Below, piece after piece: positions 1-12,159 of a stretch of DNA of 64,000 nucleotides (position 1 is its first letter; each line of letters starts with the position of its first letter). A program made the position numbers and the translations under genes. The notes below the pieces were generated by a model that was not told the origin of the DNA, searched no databases, and was given only the letters and a program-made list of their open reading frames with translations. This stretch comes from Isoetes taiwanensis. Lineage: Eukaryota > Streptophyta > Lycopodiopsida > Isoetales > Isoetaceae. The stretch covers positions 942,777 to 1,006,776 of the forward strand of contig JAJEKV010000036.1 in assembly GCA_021234155.1 (NCBI GenBank), given 5' to 3'.

Positions 1-493
1 ATAAGAGTTCTAGCATCAAATTAAACAAATAAGAGGTTTTCTGGAATTCTAGCCTCAAATTATTTATGATTGCGTCCCTCCACAACCACACCATTCACGT
101 TACTGTAATAACACCATCCCTAATATGGTATATGCTGTTTATGGCTCTCTGTAATCTGCTAAGGGAGCCCATCCAGCAATGGTGCATTTCTCGGAGGAAT
201 GGAGTTATGAAGGGCTTAGACAGCTCGGTTTCAGACATAGAATGGCTTATTCGATGCCTTTAGAATGGGGCTACAAGATGATCCTAATATTGGGTGATCT
301 ACCTTATATGATTATAGATCTGCTATATGGACACTAATTTAGGACAGTTCTCCATTCTAATTAACAGTACAATAGACATTCCTTGTGGAAATAACAGTTG
401 CAATTAACATTTACGTATACAGCTAATTTGGAAGACTTACTCGGGTAGGGTATTCTTTGTTCAACAGCACAGGCTCGGATCTCTGCCTAAAAG

Positions 494-903
494 AATCGCG
501 ACTGCGATCCTGCTGAGTTATTGTCGTTTAACGCAACGTCAGGTACAAGTTCTAAATCTGCTCGCTCGAAATAATCGCGACTGCGATCTTGTGGAGGTAA
601 ATCCTAGAGGAAAATGATTTTTTAATAGGCCATATATATTTAAGTTAGAGCTGAAGAAGATTTTAGTTTGAGCTGAAGAAGATTTTAGTTAGAGCAGAGC
701 TCATAAAATAATATTTGATAGGAACATGAATACTGTTCCTCAATTATTTTTGTACCAATGTGGTCCAGAGGATCGCGATCGCGATCTCGTGGAGGTATTC
801 TGTCCTGCAATCCTAGAGGAAAATGATTTTTTAGTGGGCTATAGATATTTTAGTGTCCCCATTATTTTTTTACCAATGTGGTCTAGGGGATCGCGATCGC
901 ATT
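494..903. repeat. Repeated GATCGC quasi-palindromes with direct repeats
   Basis: Four copies of an ATCGCGAYYGCGATC-like motif lie near 494, 571, 771 and 889. The copy at 771-786 is a perfect 16-bp palindrome, GATCGCGATCGCGATC. They sit inside longer direct repeats: a stretch around 573-641 recurs at 772-852 (shared core TCCTAGAGGAAAATGATTTT), and 744-786 recurs at 861-903. A separate 22-bp tandem pair, GAGCTGAAGAAGATTTTAG plus a few bases, lies at 649-692. The array ends right before the transposon-like frame that starts at 935, so it could be part of that element's 5' region. No coding gene is supported in 1-900. Confidence 0.6.
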
Positions 904-934
904 GTTGACGAGCAATGTTGACCTATTTTGTAGG

Positions 935-3900
935 ATGGAAGCTTTACAGTCATTCTACTTGTTGGGGAAGAAAGTGGCTGAAGGCAGAGTGCACAACTTC
1001 TTGCACCACTACAACGTTCCTGTGCCAGAGGATTTGATAGTAGTTTCTGTTGTAGTTGTGTTTGATGGGCAGATACCACTCCTGTTTCCAGAACCGGAAT
1101 TGGACAAGCTAGGCGAAGCTATCGGTAGCTTTGTTCTTTGGTGCAAAAGCGACGTTAAGAATGAAATCGATGCAGCACCCAATGTTTGCACACCACCTGG
1201 TCAGATTAAACGGATAAATTGGCAGGTCAGAGAAAATGGTAGTGTAGAAAACAGTAAACCAAGTGAAGTGCATGGGATTTCTAGAGATCAACTAGTGGAG
1301 AAGACATGCTCGTTACTGCATGAGTGTTGCAATATGCCTTATGCTTCAGGTGTCATCGTCTTCGCAGATCCAAACCATGTTGTGTCTGACATGAAGCTGA
1401 ATGGATAGGGGTTTCTATTATGAACCTGTTGCCCATGCCCGACAATATTTCTATGCGCTGTCTGGCTTGTGCCGAAATGCCGCAGGTGCATGATTTGGTG
1501 AGATTGCCAATAGCATTGGTTCTAGTAGACAGTATTCCAGTTTCAAGTCTAGTTTCAGCCGTGAAGGAGACAGAGCTCGAGAAAGAACCTTATGCTATCA
1601 GGCCGGAGGTTGGAATACCAAAAAAAAGACAATACCACATGGTAAACAGGAAGGCCAGACCACGCTCCACCCTAAACAAATGTGAAAGAAAAACCACAAC
1701 TGACGCTATCTTGCAGTTCAGTTTCTCGCTTTGCTGCTTGAAGAGATGTTGTGCTAATTTCACGTTTAAAGAGATAGCCTGCATGAGGACCTTTTACTGG
1801 AACATGAAAAGCTCAGAATGCACAACGTTTGCGTTCAATATGCTAGATCTTTGCTCAGAGAATGGAACTGTCACAAAGCTAATGCTGAACAACAAGCAAG
1901 TCTGCGTGAAGGCATGGCATAGTGCTTATGGTATACCCATTTCTACATTTTACAAATGGAGGAAGCTATTTTTGAGTGGCCACAGGATTGCGGAGCATGG
2001 AAACTTTGGATCTAAGAAGACAAGATCTCATACACTGACCGGAATTGCTGTGTTATCTATGCTATGCCACACCGCTTAAAGGTTACGAGTGGAGGCACTA
2101 GAGAGAATGTGAAGAGATTACCTTCCATCTTGACTAAAAAAGACATACATCAAGAGGTGGATATTACCGTGCACAAGATGACAGGAAAACATGTTTCTCC
2201 CTCGTCCTTCTTGTCAGCATGGAAGGAGAACCACTCAGAGGTAGCAATCGCTAAAAGGATAGCATTTTCTAAGTGTAATACATGTATTGTGATAAAGGAG
2301 AAGCTTGCCAAGACTAGAGATCCAAATGAAAGAATGGAGCTTGCCGTAGAAAGGAAATCTCACATGACAGCTCAACTTTCATGCAGGAGTCTCTACTGGT
2401 CATGGAGAGCTTTGTCTCGTCGATCTCCTGAACATGCTTTAACCATTATACATGATAAGATGGATCAGAATAAGACCATGGTTCCTCGTCTAGAAAAGCT
2501 AGCAAAGTCTGTATGGAGGGGTGAACGATTGAAGGTGAGTGTTACAGGTGCTCTCATGCACGGGCATGGTGTAGGTGCCTTGGGCCACTTCTCATTGGAC
2601 CTCTGGCCTGATGATTCGAATTTTCATGTGTGATCTTTAAATCATACCTTGAAAACACTGGAGAATCAATCTAAGGACAATTGGGGACATTTGAGACATA
2701 CAGATCATCCTGAAAGCTGCTGGGGTGGAGCAATTTTAAACACAGATGCTCTTAGGACAAAAATGGTAAATGGCACTAGAAATGATTTTCTGCCTCCTCT
2801 CAAGGGCCCTATGGTACCGAAGAAGTTGCCTAGGAGGCTTTACTTGCAGCTAGACAATTGCTCAGGTCAAAACAAGAACAGGTATCTTTTCTCTTACTTG
2901 TCATACTTGGTTTTGTTAGGTGTGTTCGATCAAGTGCAGCTGGGATTCATGATGGTTGGACACACCATAGATGCCCTCTTTGGAAACTACTCTACTCTAA
3001 TGAGAAGATCAGATGCATTGACTATTCCAGAGCTTATGCAACTCTTCAGGCAGTGTAGTTCAAAGTCTCCTTCACCTTACCTTGTATCAGAGGTTTCTAA
3101 TTGGAAGGAATTCGTGAAAGGTTTTATCCCTGATAAGAAGGACCATTTATGTGGTCATTTGGAACCTCTACTCTTCAAGTTCTGCATGAAGGATGGATGG
3201 CCACTAATGTTCTACAAGATGAGGCCAGGGCATAGGGAGTGGCTCCCTGAAAAGGGAATCAGAATGTGGAAGGAGGATGCCCAAGGTTTACCTAAGAGGG
3301 TCACCTAAGGTCGTGCAGCCATATGGGAGCTTGAAAGATATAGGTGCATTGAGAGCTTCTATTGCCAAGTACATGATGCACTGGGCAGCTATTTCTAGAG
3401 CTGGCGATAACTCATGGTCCAACACATATATGAATGAAGTTATTGACTACTGGTCCACCTTGTTGCGAGTGCTTGGGGACGTTCAGCCCGGCAGAGCTGT
3501 CATTCAAGATTTCTGACCCAGCACCAGCAAGACGCATTGGAAGAACCCGAAAATGTGTTGGTGGATCAGCACATTGAAGCATCTCATTATGTAGGCCCTT
3601 TCTCGGGTAGACCCAAGAACCCAGTTGAAATATTCGACCCCTACCAAGATGTCAAGAAAAGAATGCTCTTGCTGATCAGGCCACATGATAACTGCCCGAT
3701 GTGGATGGCTTTTGCCGAAGAGGACCCAATAGAGGACCCTAATCTCCCTCATTACGAAGAGGTGTTTGTCTCTTGGTTTGAGCCTGTTGCCAGAAAGGGA
3801 ACCTCATATGCAATGCAGTATAGGGATTGCTGGAGCAAGAATTGGAGACCCAATCCTAATGACCCGCCACGCTACCAACATTTGAAAACAATAGACTACG

Positions 3901-4010
3901 GTTGGGCGGTAGAGACCAGATCGTTGTTAGTGGTGATCCCCAGTAGTGTGGGGGCTCAGTTGCAAGAATTAGTGGCTAAAGAAGCTAACGAGGATGATGA
4001 GAACCCCTAA
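935..4010 (+). pseudogene. DUF8039 / DUF7869 transposon-type gene, broken
   Basis: One degenerate gene spread over several frames. From the first in-frame ATG (935) the N-terminal part (about residues 10-75) resembles the plant DUF8039 domain (VAEGRVH, then GEAIGSFVLW). The middle (2064-3308) resembles DUF7869, an RNase-H-like region of plant transposon proteins: an IHDKMDQNK segment near 2450, LDNCSGQNKN near 2850 and a GHTIDALFG segment near 2960. The 3' part (3537-4010) has a tryptophan-rich segment (PMWMAFAEEDP, FVSWFEP) resembling a small beta-barrel reader domain; this is a guess. Frame changes fall near 1410, 2070, 3300 and 3520, and an in-frame TGA is at 2631. The gene cannot make a full protein. 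Domain names are recalled from family patterns, not searched. An old cellular gene cannot be excluded. Confidence 0.6.
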
Positions 4011-4146
4011 GGTATGCAATGCTGTTTTACATAATTACTATATCATATAAATATGCAAGGTACAATAGACTAGTTAATATTCATTACGTCTTGCATTTTT
4101 CATCTTAACACAAGAGCTCTTACACTATACAATGTTGAACAGGTGA

Positions 4147-4556
4147 TTCATTCATCATCAACAGCTGCAGGAGTGATCCCTGATATCTCATAGCTATTGC
4201 GCTCAGGAAGCCAAATGAGGTGGATCATAACACGAATTAGCCCAGGGCAACGAATCTCAGCGCCCATAGCTTTGGATCGCAGGTAGGGATCAAGAAGAAT
4301 ACCCCATGTCTAGGCAACCGACAAAGATCATTGTAGCTCATTGAGCACTTGATCGCCTCAATGTGGTGAACAGAAGAAGGCGAAAAATCCATGGGAGATG
4401 AATGACCTCTAGCCCCGAAGTGAGCTGCTTTTATAGTGAAGTAAAATTATTGATGTGAATTATTGGGGTAGACTGTAGCGCCATTATTGAGCGTATATAA
4501 GACTCATGTATACGTACAAGTATAATGCATATTTTGTATGGATATGTGTATCAAGT
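4147..4556 (-). pseudogene. Frameshifted copy of the small gene at 4882-5124
   Basis: The minus-strand start codon is at 4392-4390. The reading (SYNDLC near residue 20) follows the downstream paralogue, then loses frame around the GGGGTATT stretch near 4310; in the next frame it continues with DPYLRSKA, then IWLPERNSYEI and ends in VDDE, matching the paralogue's DPWLQSKA, YWLPDQEIYEL and VDDE. One single-base indel therefore separates this copy from an 80-residue protein. Upstream bases up to about 4556 are shared with the second copy. Whether it is dead or contains a sequencing error cannot be decided here. Confidence 0.65.
4429..4435 (-). promoter_or_regulatory. TATA box and conserved upstream block, copy 1
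   Basis: On the minus strand the sequence reads CACTATAAAAGC 36 bases before the start codon. The block beyond it (about 4436-4500), including CAATAATTCACATCAATAAT and GGCGCTACA, is nearly identical to the block before the second copy. It is more alike than the coding parts, as expected for a shared promoter. Confidence 0.6.
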
Positions 4557-4881
4557 GAAAACATGCTTTGTGGATTTTACTAAGGTAAAAGTATTTGTGC
4601 TTGAGTAATTTAGGTGTGATTGAAATTAGGGACTGCTTGCAAATAAAGTGGAGGTCGAAGAGCACAACCTTACACTATACTCAGGTATGATACATCAAAG
4701 AATATTCATTGTGCTATTACATCCTTACATAGTTCATAGGTGCTCATATCATTATTATATCCTTAACAGATACAGTAGTCATCACTGATAACATTGATTA
4801 TGCTTATTACATTCTTACATACTATAGAAGTGCTCATATATCATTATTATATCCTTGGCAGGTACACAAGTCTTCAACGAT

Positions 4882-5124
4882 TCACTCATCATCAACACCT
4901 GCTAAGGTGATGGCATTCAGCTCATAGATCTCCTGATCAGGAAGCCAATAAAGGTGGACCACAACACGAGTGAGCTTCCTGCAAGCACTCGCAGGACCAT
5001 CTGCTTTGGACTGGAGCCATGGATCAAGATTAATATCATTTCTATAGCATTCACACAGATCGTTGTAGCTCAAGTAGCACTTGAAGGATCGAATGTGCTC
5101 CGGACGAGGAGGCAAGGAAGCCAT
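4882..5124 (-). CDS. Small protein of unknown function (80 aa)
   Basis: An ATG-initiated 80-residue frame with sequence landmarks SYNDLCECY, DPWLQSKADG, VVVHLYWLPDQEIYEL and a C-terminal VDDE. I do not recognise the family. Support for a real gene: a TATA box lies 27 bases upstream (5152-5158), the upstream region is duplicated and conserved, and the frameshifted paralogue at 4147-4392 keeps similar residues (SYNDLC, SKA, WLP, YE, VDDE) despite many base changes. The TATA box is so close that the leader would be almost absent if transcription starts about 30 bases downstream of it; the true start may differ. No signal peptide or membrane segment is evident. It could also be the last exon of a longer gene or a transposon-derived piece. 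Confidence 0.5.
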   Translation of the reverse strand: MASLPPRPEHIRSFKCYLSYNDLCECYRNDINLDPWLQSKADGPASACRKLTRVVVHLYWLPDQEIYELNAITLAGVDDE

Positions 5125-5151
5125 GGAAGATGAATGACCGAATGGAGATGT

Positions 5152-5158
5152 TTTTATA
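5152..5158 (-). promoter_or_regulatory. TATA box, copy 2
   Basis: CACTATAAAAAC on the minus strand, in the same position relative to the conserved block (about 5159-5225) as in copy 1. The shared block contains TTTTACTTCAC and GGCGCTACA. Confidence 0.6.
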
Positions 5159-5349
5159 GTGAAGTAAAATTATTGATGTGAATTATTGGTGTAGATTGTA
5201 GCGCCATTATTGGGCTTGTACAAGTATCACGCACACGTACAATTATAACACATAATTTGTATGTATATGTGTATGTTAATGACCTCATGTATCTTGGGCT
5301 CGAGAACTACGTGAAAATATTCGTGCTTGAGCAAATTAGGTAAGGTAAG

Positions 5350-6310
5350 CTTATCAGGTTTCATTGATTATCTGATCTAGAAGTATAACAGCTTCCTTGC
5401 GGGCTTTCTTGAGGTGGCTTGCCTTAGCATAATCTGTGATCATAGCATTCCATGAAACAACGTTTCTTTGAGGCATTTGGTGAAATATATCTAATGCTTC
5501 CTTTACAAGTCCTTGCTAAGAGTGCAGAGATTATGGCATTCTAGGATCAAACAACCAAAGAGCATCCTCGAGCTTCTCTTATTGTGCATAATTGGATACC
5601 ATTCCAAGAAACCATATCCTTAAGCGACATTTGCTTAAAAAACCGAAGCGCATCTGCCAGCTGTCCATGTTGAGCACAGGCAGAAAGTATAGTATTCCAA
5701 GAAAATAAATTCTTCCATGGCATTTGATTGAACAGTGAAAAGGCATCGGAGAGGCGACCATATTGAACATAACCTGAGAGAATATTGTTTCAAGGTATGC
5801 TGTTCTTTCGAGGTAATCTCAAACAAGCTAAATGCTTTTCTAAGCTGACTCCAGTGGACACATGCTGAAATTGTGGCATTCCATGAAACCACGTGTTGAT
5901 CAGGCATCTGTTAAAAAGCATCAGTGCTACCTGAAGATAACCATGCCCACCATACATGGCAATCAATATGTTCCAAGAGTAAGCATTCCGCTCATCTATC
6001 TGAGTAAAAGCCATGTGCGCTTTTTGCAAACCTCCACAATTTCCATACATTTGTACAAATAGGTTGCCCACGTTCCAACCACATCTGTATGATTTTAGAG
6101 TGAGAGACCTAACCCATATGGAATCCTATCTCTGCAAAATCTTGCAAGCGACAAGCATTACTGTTCACACCCAAAACCCTGTTGGGTTTTTGTCGAAACG
6201 GCTCCAATATTGAACTCATTCCATAATCAAATGCATCACTCATCTGTTTTGTGTGCATGCATCTGCTACTTCTACTGATAATTTTTATATTGGTTTTGAG
6301 CACGGCAGAG
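5350..6310 (-). pseudogene. PPR protein gene, degenerate
   Basis: Minus-strand frames show repeated PLS-type PPR signatures: QMYGNCGGLQKA and SWNILIAMYGGHGYL (6071-5930), HVVSWNATISACVHW (5907-5840), and further VVSWNAMI-type units down to 5360 in other frames. Several frame changes and stops break it, and no ATG-led frame spans it. PPR proteins of this class normally act in mitochondria or plastids on RNA. It lies head-to-head with the PPR gene at 7366, suggesting local expansion of the family. Confidence 0.75.
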
Positions 6311-6315
6311 GTCAT

Positions 6316-7365
6316 TCTTTAAATCTACATCCAAACAAGGCCCAAACCATAACAGGAGATACCTAGTAAAGGGATGGAGTGTCTAAATCCGTCCAGAGCA
6401 GATCCATGCCCTCTCTGCAAATAAAGAAACAAAGCGCAAATCTGAGGCTATAAAACCAAAATTGGAAGCCCAAAGAGAGGCTACAGTTAAAGATCTGGTT
6501 AAGGAGCCCAAAAGAGGTTGCGTACCTTCGCTCCACATAATGAATGATCACAGAAAAACCTTAGAATCAGAGAACACATTGCACTGTGATAAATGAAAGA
6601 AGTACACAAGTTGTTCTTGGTCAAAGAAAATAAAGTACGATGCGGCAAATACACAGGAGCAGAGAACACGGAATAAAAATATAGACCCTACCAGAAGAAT
6701 ATGGCATCGCTTCCAGACTTATTGATTTGCGACGTTGCAACAAAGTGGGATCCAATGCAAGCTAACGAATTTCCAGAAGAGGCGCTGGGCTTCAGATGGG
6801 AGATGGGAAGGCCAGATACTAAATCCCACACTATTATGGCTGGTAGCGCAGAGCAGACCTCTCTAGTTAGCCCGTTTCAAGAATGGCTGCCCAACAACGT
6901 AAACGACCGACAGTTTACAGCCAATAATGTGTTTGGAGCAGTTATTGGCATATTCTAAGCATATACTGACATATACTTGGAATATGCCACAGACCCGCAT
7001 GAACGAGGGTTTGACCCTAAAAAGAAAGGGTTCCAGCAAACATGCTTTCACATGACAACTTCTTACTAGTTTAGTACACGAATGGTTCAAATTATTCTTC
7101 TCTGCTTATTGATGTTCGGGCTGGCAACTTACCTGTAGTATTTTCAACCATGCAAATTCTGTGCGGCAGCTCTGTCCAATGTCGTTTTATTCTTCCAGCA
7201 GATGACAATGCAATGTAACAAAATTCATTGTTTTGAGATTGTAAAATTCTTATAACATCCACCATTTCTTATACCACTATTGGCAGGCTCGGCAATATTA
7301 CTCAGCATTTCCGACATTCAACATCCGTGCCAAGCTCTAATTTCACTGAAGCAACGAAGCCACTT
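6316..7365. other. Spacer between divergent PPR genes
   Basis: I see no supported gene. An 85-codon plus-strand frame at 6701-6958 has no recognisable motif. The last in-frame stop before the PPR gene is near 7234. Confidence 0.4.
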
Positions 7366-10173
7366 ATGAGAACGGGTAATACTTTGGAGTACCTATTACA
7401 ACAACACATCCAGGTAGTTTCCAATGTTTACACTTCTGTTTTACAATCCTGCACAAAAACGAAAGCCATTGAAAAGGGAAGACAAGTCCATGCCCACATT
7501 GTCAAATTCGGATTAGAATTAACGGTATTCATGGGAAATGTCTTAATTAATATGTATGTTAAGTGTGGGTGCATCATGGAAGGCCATAAAGTATTTGGTG
7601 GAATGCCTTTTAAAAATGTAATCACATGGACCACCATGATTACTGCATACGTCCATCAAAAGAGGACTATCGTAGCCCTTTTACTGTTCAAGCAAATGCA
7701 AGAAGACGGTTTTACAGCAGACAATATTACACATGTTATTGTATTGAGTGCATGTGCCCATGAAGGAGCTAGAGCATTGGGTCAGCTCATTCATGCCACT
7801 GCCATGAAGGTTGGGCTGGAAATGGATGTCAATTTAAGCAGTGCTTTGATTAATTTGTATGCTAAGTGCAGAAGCATGAGATGTGCTCGAATTGTGTTTG
7901 ATTCAATGTATTCTAAGAATGTTGTTACATGGAACACACTGATTTATGGATATGCTGAAGATGGAGATTATCAAGAAGCGATGAAACTCTTTAGTCTCAT
8001 GCAGCAAAATGGCTTCAAACCAGATGGGATCACATATGTCTGTATTTTAAAAGCATGTTGTGCTCATGGGGGACACACTTCTCTGGTCAAATGCGTTCAT
8101 GCTCATTGTCTAAAAATTGAAGGGGGTATTTCCCTCCCAGTGGAAAGTGATCTTGTTCAAGTATATGCCAATTGTGGGGACATTTTTAATGCCTTTCAAG
8201 TATTTGCAATAATGCATGTGCATGATTTCGTCTCATGGACTGCAATGGTTTCGTGCTATGCTAGAAATAATAAGGTCAGGGAAGCTATACTCATCTTACA
8301 GCAGATGCCAGAAAATGGTCTGAAGCCAGATCAAGTTACATATGTTGAGGTTTTGTCAGCATGTACCAGAGCCGTCATTCTTGAATGGGGAAAATATTTT
8401 CACGCCAGCCTCATGCAAGCTGGATCAAATTGGAATATACATTTTGTAAATACTCTTATTGGGATGTATGTGAAATGTGGGTCTCTAGGCATAGCTCACC
8501 ATTTGTTCGCTGCAACGCCGGTACGTGACACTGTTTCATGGAATTCCTTAATTGCAGGATCTCGCCTACATGGATATGGCACAAAAATTATCACCCTTTC
8601 GCAAATGCAGAGTGATGGCCTACTTCCTAACAAAGTGACGTACTTGGAGTTATTACACGCATCTGCTATAAAACAAGATCTAGGATGGGGTAAACATACC
8701 CACGCACATCTCGTGAAAGCTGGGCTAGAGTGTGATACTACTATTAGGAACACGCTTATTGACATGTATGCCAAATGTGGGAGCCTTAATAATGCATACC
8801 ATGTATTCAATAGCATGTCTTCATGCAATTCAGTTTCAGGAACTGCTTTGATTTCAGGATTCATTGAACATGGGGATGTTGTAGAAGCTATCAAACTAAT
8901 TGAATTTATGAGAGAAGATCATGTTTACCTTAATGAAGTAGCCTATATAATAATTCTAAGTACATGTAGTCTTGGCTGGGGCAAACATATTCATGCACAA
9001 ATCATGACCGCCAGACTAACCTTAGACATAAGACTTGAAAATTCCCTTGTATCCATGTATGCTGAATGCGGAGGCATTGAGAATACCTGTCAAGTGTTTG
9101 ACAGAATGGCTGCGCATGATATTGTCTCATGGAACATATTGATAGCTGGATATGCCGAACACAGTGATGGAATTGAAGCTATGGAGTTCTTTTTGCAGAT
9201 ACAACAACACGATACTACCTCCTTTGTTAACATTTTGAGAGTCTGTTCTAATGCAAAATTGCAACAGTGGGGTAAGTATGTCCACTCACATGTCTTAAAA
9301 GCTGGACAAGAGTGACATGTGATAGTGGGGAATTCTCTAATTGGAATGTATATAAGTTGTAATAATATTGAGAATGCCAAGCATGCATTTGACATGATGC
9401 CAAGTCCTGATATGGTTTCTTGGAATATATTGATTTCTGGATATGCCAAACATGGATGTGTTTTGCTTATTCTTAAACTCTTATTGGCAAATCAACAACA
9501 CAGATGGGAACCAGATGCCTTTACATATGTTAATGCCTTCACTGCATGTGCAACCATAGGTGCATTGGAAGCAGGAAAACAAATTCATGACCATATGACA
9601 AAATCTGGTTTTATGTCAGATGTGTTTGTTGATAGTGCCCTTATTGGAATGTATGTGAAATGTGGGAGTATTTTGGATGCCATCAATGTTTTCAAAAAAT
9701 TGCCAACTCAGGACATAATTTCCTGGAATGCTATGATATCTGGCTATGCTGAGCATGGAAAACAGATGGAGACACTTAACCTCTTATGTAAGATGCAATG
9801 CCATGGATTAAAGCCAGCCAATGTCACATTCCTTTCCTTTCTATGTGCCTGTAATCATACTGGCCTAGTTGATGAAGGACCTCATTACTTTCAGGCCATG
9901 TATTCAGTCTATGGCCTCATACCAGCCCAAAAACACTATGCATGTCTGGCTGATCTTCTTGGTCGTGCAGGGAACTTGCATGAGGCAAAAGAAGTAATTG
10001 ATGCGATTCCAACTCGTGTCGATAAGGTTCTATGGATTTCATTTCTTGGTGCTTGTAGGCTCCATGGACAAGTAGAATTTGCAAAACTTGCAGTTATCCA
10101 AATTCTCAGACTAGACCCTGAGAATAGTTGCAGATCTGATTGCTGTAACAATGATGATCTTGTTTTCTCATAA
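7366..10173 (+). pseudogene. PLS-class PPR protein with one in-frame stop
   Basis: From the first in-frame ATG (7366) one frame runs to 10173, broken only by TGA at 9313-9315. It contains about eight P-L-S triplets, seen as recurring GKxxHAHxxKxG, LINMYxKCG, VSWNxLIxGYAEHG and GxxPDxxTYxxxLxAC signatures. The last blocks (DLLGRAGNLHEA, then VLWISFLGACRLHG) mark the E1 end of an E-type protein. After LDPENS the frame diverges and stops, so the E2 and any DYW domain are missing. One repeat (near 8950) is shortened. The family acts in organelles on RNA editing, splicing or cleavage; a target is not predictable here. The product would be either a 649-residue truncated protein or nothing. The nonsense codon and lost C-terminus favour a young pseudogene; a sequencing error at 9313 is possible. 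Confidence 0.8.
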
Positions 10174-11281
10174 ATTGAAGATACAAGGGTTTCAGACACA
10201 ACAACTGTATAGAATACCATTAATCTAGTCAATATCATTCTTGATCGGGTTTTCACCACATCAAAGTAACAAGATGTACATGAAGAGGATTGTAAGAAGA
10301 GGACAGGATTGCGATAATTAAATGTTGCACTACTCAATTCAGAAAATGGTGACATGTACAATTGTGATTTTGCATTAATCCCAGTTCCATGCCTTTACAT
10401 AAGTTAACATATTCAAAATTTACTGCACCATTCTTTAGCATACTCAGAATAAGTAAAATGTAAGGAAACTTGTTGCAACAACCACTGGGTAAGCTTTGAA
10501 GTCCACCAAACGATCACAATATGCAGAAAGATTTTCTAGGATATGATGACGGTATTAAGTTCACTTTTTGCATGTAGGACTGGGAAGACAATAAGATTGC
10601 TAAACTTTCCAACCAAGGACATCCATTCTAATTTATTTCGATCACGTTCAGTATAATGTAAAAAGCTGCTTCAAAAATAGGGGCTATGGACGGAACCATG
10701 TTCATATAGACATCGAAGATGAACAGTTATGTATGTGCCGGTAATGAAAACGGAAAGGTCAGACATCAAACACACCTTTAAGTCAAACATGGATTACCAG
10801 ATACTTCACTTGTAGTATGAAAGAATTTTATGTTCAGTAACGTTTTTATGTAAAAATCTGAGAACAAAAACAATGAGGATACTTCCTGTCAGCCCATATA
10901 CAATGTTTGAGAATCAGCTGCTTGGATTAGTGTTGGACCATAGAGTAATGTGCGACTTCAATTATTAAAACAGATTTAGGAATTTTGGTGCAATTGGCAG
11001 TGTTGCTTCAAAAACAAAGAGCAGAATAGTACCCTTGATCATGTATAGCACTATCAGTTTGTCAGTGCGCGAGCATCTGCACCACATATCTTTGCTTGGA
11101 TTTGAAATCTAAGACCAAAGGACATAATATTATTATGTTCTACTCCTGGTGTCCTATACAAATATGATGCTGATGCCTTTGCACAACAAAAGGGGATTTT
11201 CAACGTTAAGATGAAGAGAAGGATATCCTGATTAGTATTTCCGTATTTTTCTCTTCTGCTTTCAAATATCACGACTCTGAT
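10174..11281. other. Intergenic, no gene seen
   Basis: AT-rich sequence between the PPR gene and the methyltransferase. Short frames here lack recognisable motifs. It should hold the 3' flank of the methyltransferase, whose stop codon is at 11284-11282. Confidence 0.4.
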
Positions 11282-12159
11282 TTATTCAGAAGGTGCCACA
11301 CATCCAACGAGCAGGAAAATAGGAAATGTGACAGTCCTAACCACTACAGGATTTCCCCAAGCCTTTGCAAACTGCGACTTGACCTCATCATCCAACAGTA
11401 CAACTCCCTTATCAAGGGCTGTTTGCACTGCAGACCACGATCTGAAGTACAAAAAAAGTTCTTCAAGACTTATGTCTTTCTTCCACTTGAACTCAAAAGG
11501 ACCAACTCCAAGAGCGGTATCCACAACAGGATCAAATGGAAAATCAATGGTTCGGTACTCATCATCTACAAACTTCCTTGGAGGTTCCCAATATGGATCA
11601 GTTTTCTTATAAAACGCTTTGGTCACATCATCAACCTCAGGTGAAACATAGGGCAATTGATAACACCATGCAGCAACTACACCACCGGGCTTGCGTAAAA
11701 AGCGTTTCACATGTGAAAAAAATAGATCTCGATTGAACCAATGTAAAGCTTGTGCTACAGTTATCAAATCAACTGCATCTTCAGGGCCTACTATGGCACT
11801 AAGATCTTCGAAGGCCATGTTTTCTGAAGCTACAGTATAGGTTATGTTTGGCAGCTTCTGAGCATGCTTGAGCTGCTGCTCGCTCAAATCTGTGGCTATG
11901 ACAGTCTTGTAATGTTGTGCTAACTGCAACAATTATGAAATTAACTAAGCTATATGCTAAGAAAATACTAAATCTTTAAAATGCAATCGAAACATACCAT
12001 TACCGCAGCTTGGCCACTTCCAGTGCCCACATCCCACGCTTTAAGGTGATTCTGTGGCGTAAGAGAAGCCAGGAAGGTGAAAAGCTCCGCTGGATACTTA
12101 GGCCTGGATAGAGCATACACCTCCGATTGCTTATCAAACAGACCAGCCATAGCTGCCAT
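11282..12159 (-). CDS. SAM-dependent methyltransferase (type 11-like), 2 exons
   Basis: Exon 1 is 12159-11998 and exon 2 is 11923-11282, joined over a 74-bp GT-AG intron in phase 0, giving 267 residues. The start [11 protein letters not shown] is chosen because homologues begin at or near MAGLFDKQ; a frame extension upstream uses TTG only. Motif I ([11 protein letters not shown], about residues 43-53) binds S-adenosylmethionine; ATDLSEQQL follows as the acidic strand-2 motif, and [11 protein letters not shown] is the post-II region typical of trans-aconitate-methyltransferase-like plant proteins. No transit peptide or membrane segment is evident, so it is probably cytosolic. The substrate is unknown for most plant members. 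The length fits the family's roughly 260 residues. The gene looks intact. Confidence 0.85.

Larger units (their letters stand above)
4147..5283. repeat. Tandem duplication of a ~410-bp gene-plus-promoter unit
   Basis: Unit 1 (about 4147-4556) and unit 2 (about 4879-5283) are direct repeats covering the small gene and its upstream region. The spacer also contains an internal pair: sequence around 4727-4775 is repeated at about 4814-4864 (GTGCTCATATCATTATTATA). The AT-rich flank to 5340 holds nothing else I can identify. Confidence 0.75.

Noticed and set aside
6701-6958. 85-codon frame upstream of the PPR gene
   Set aside because: No recognisable motif, no promoter signal and no link to the PPR frame.
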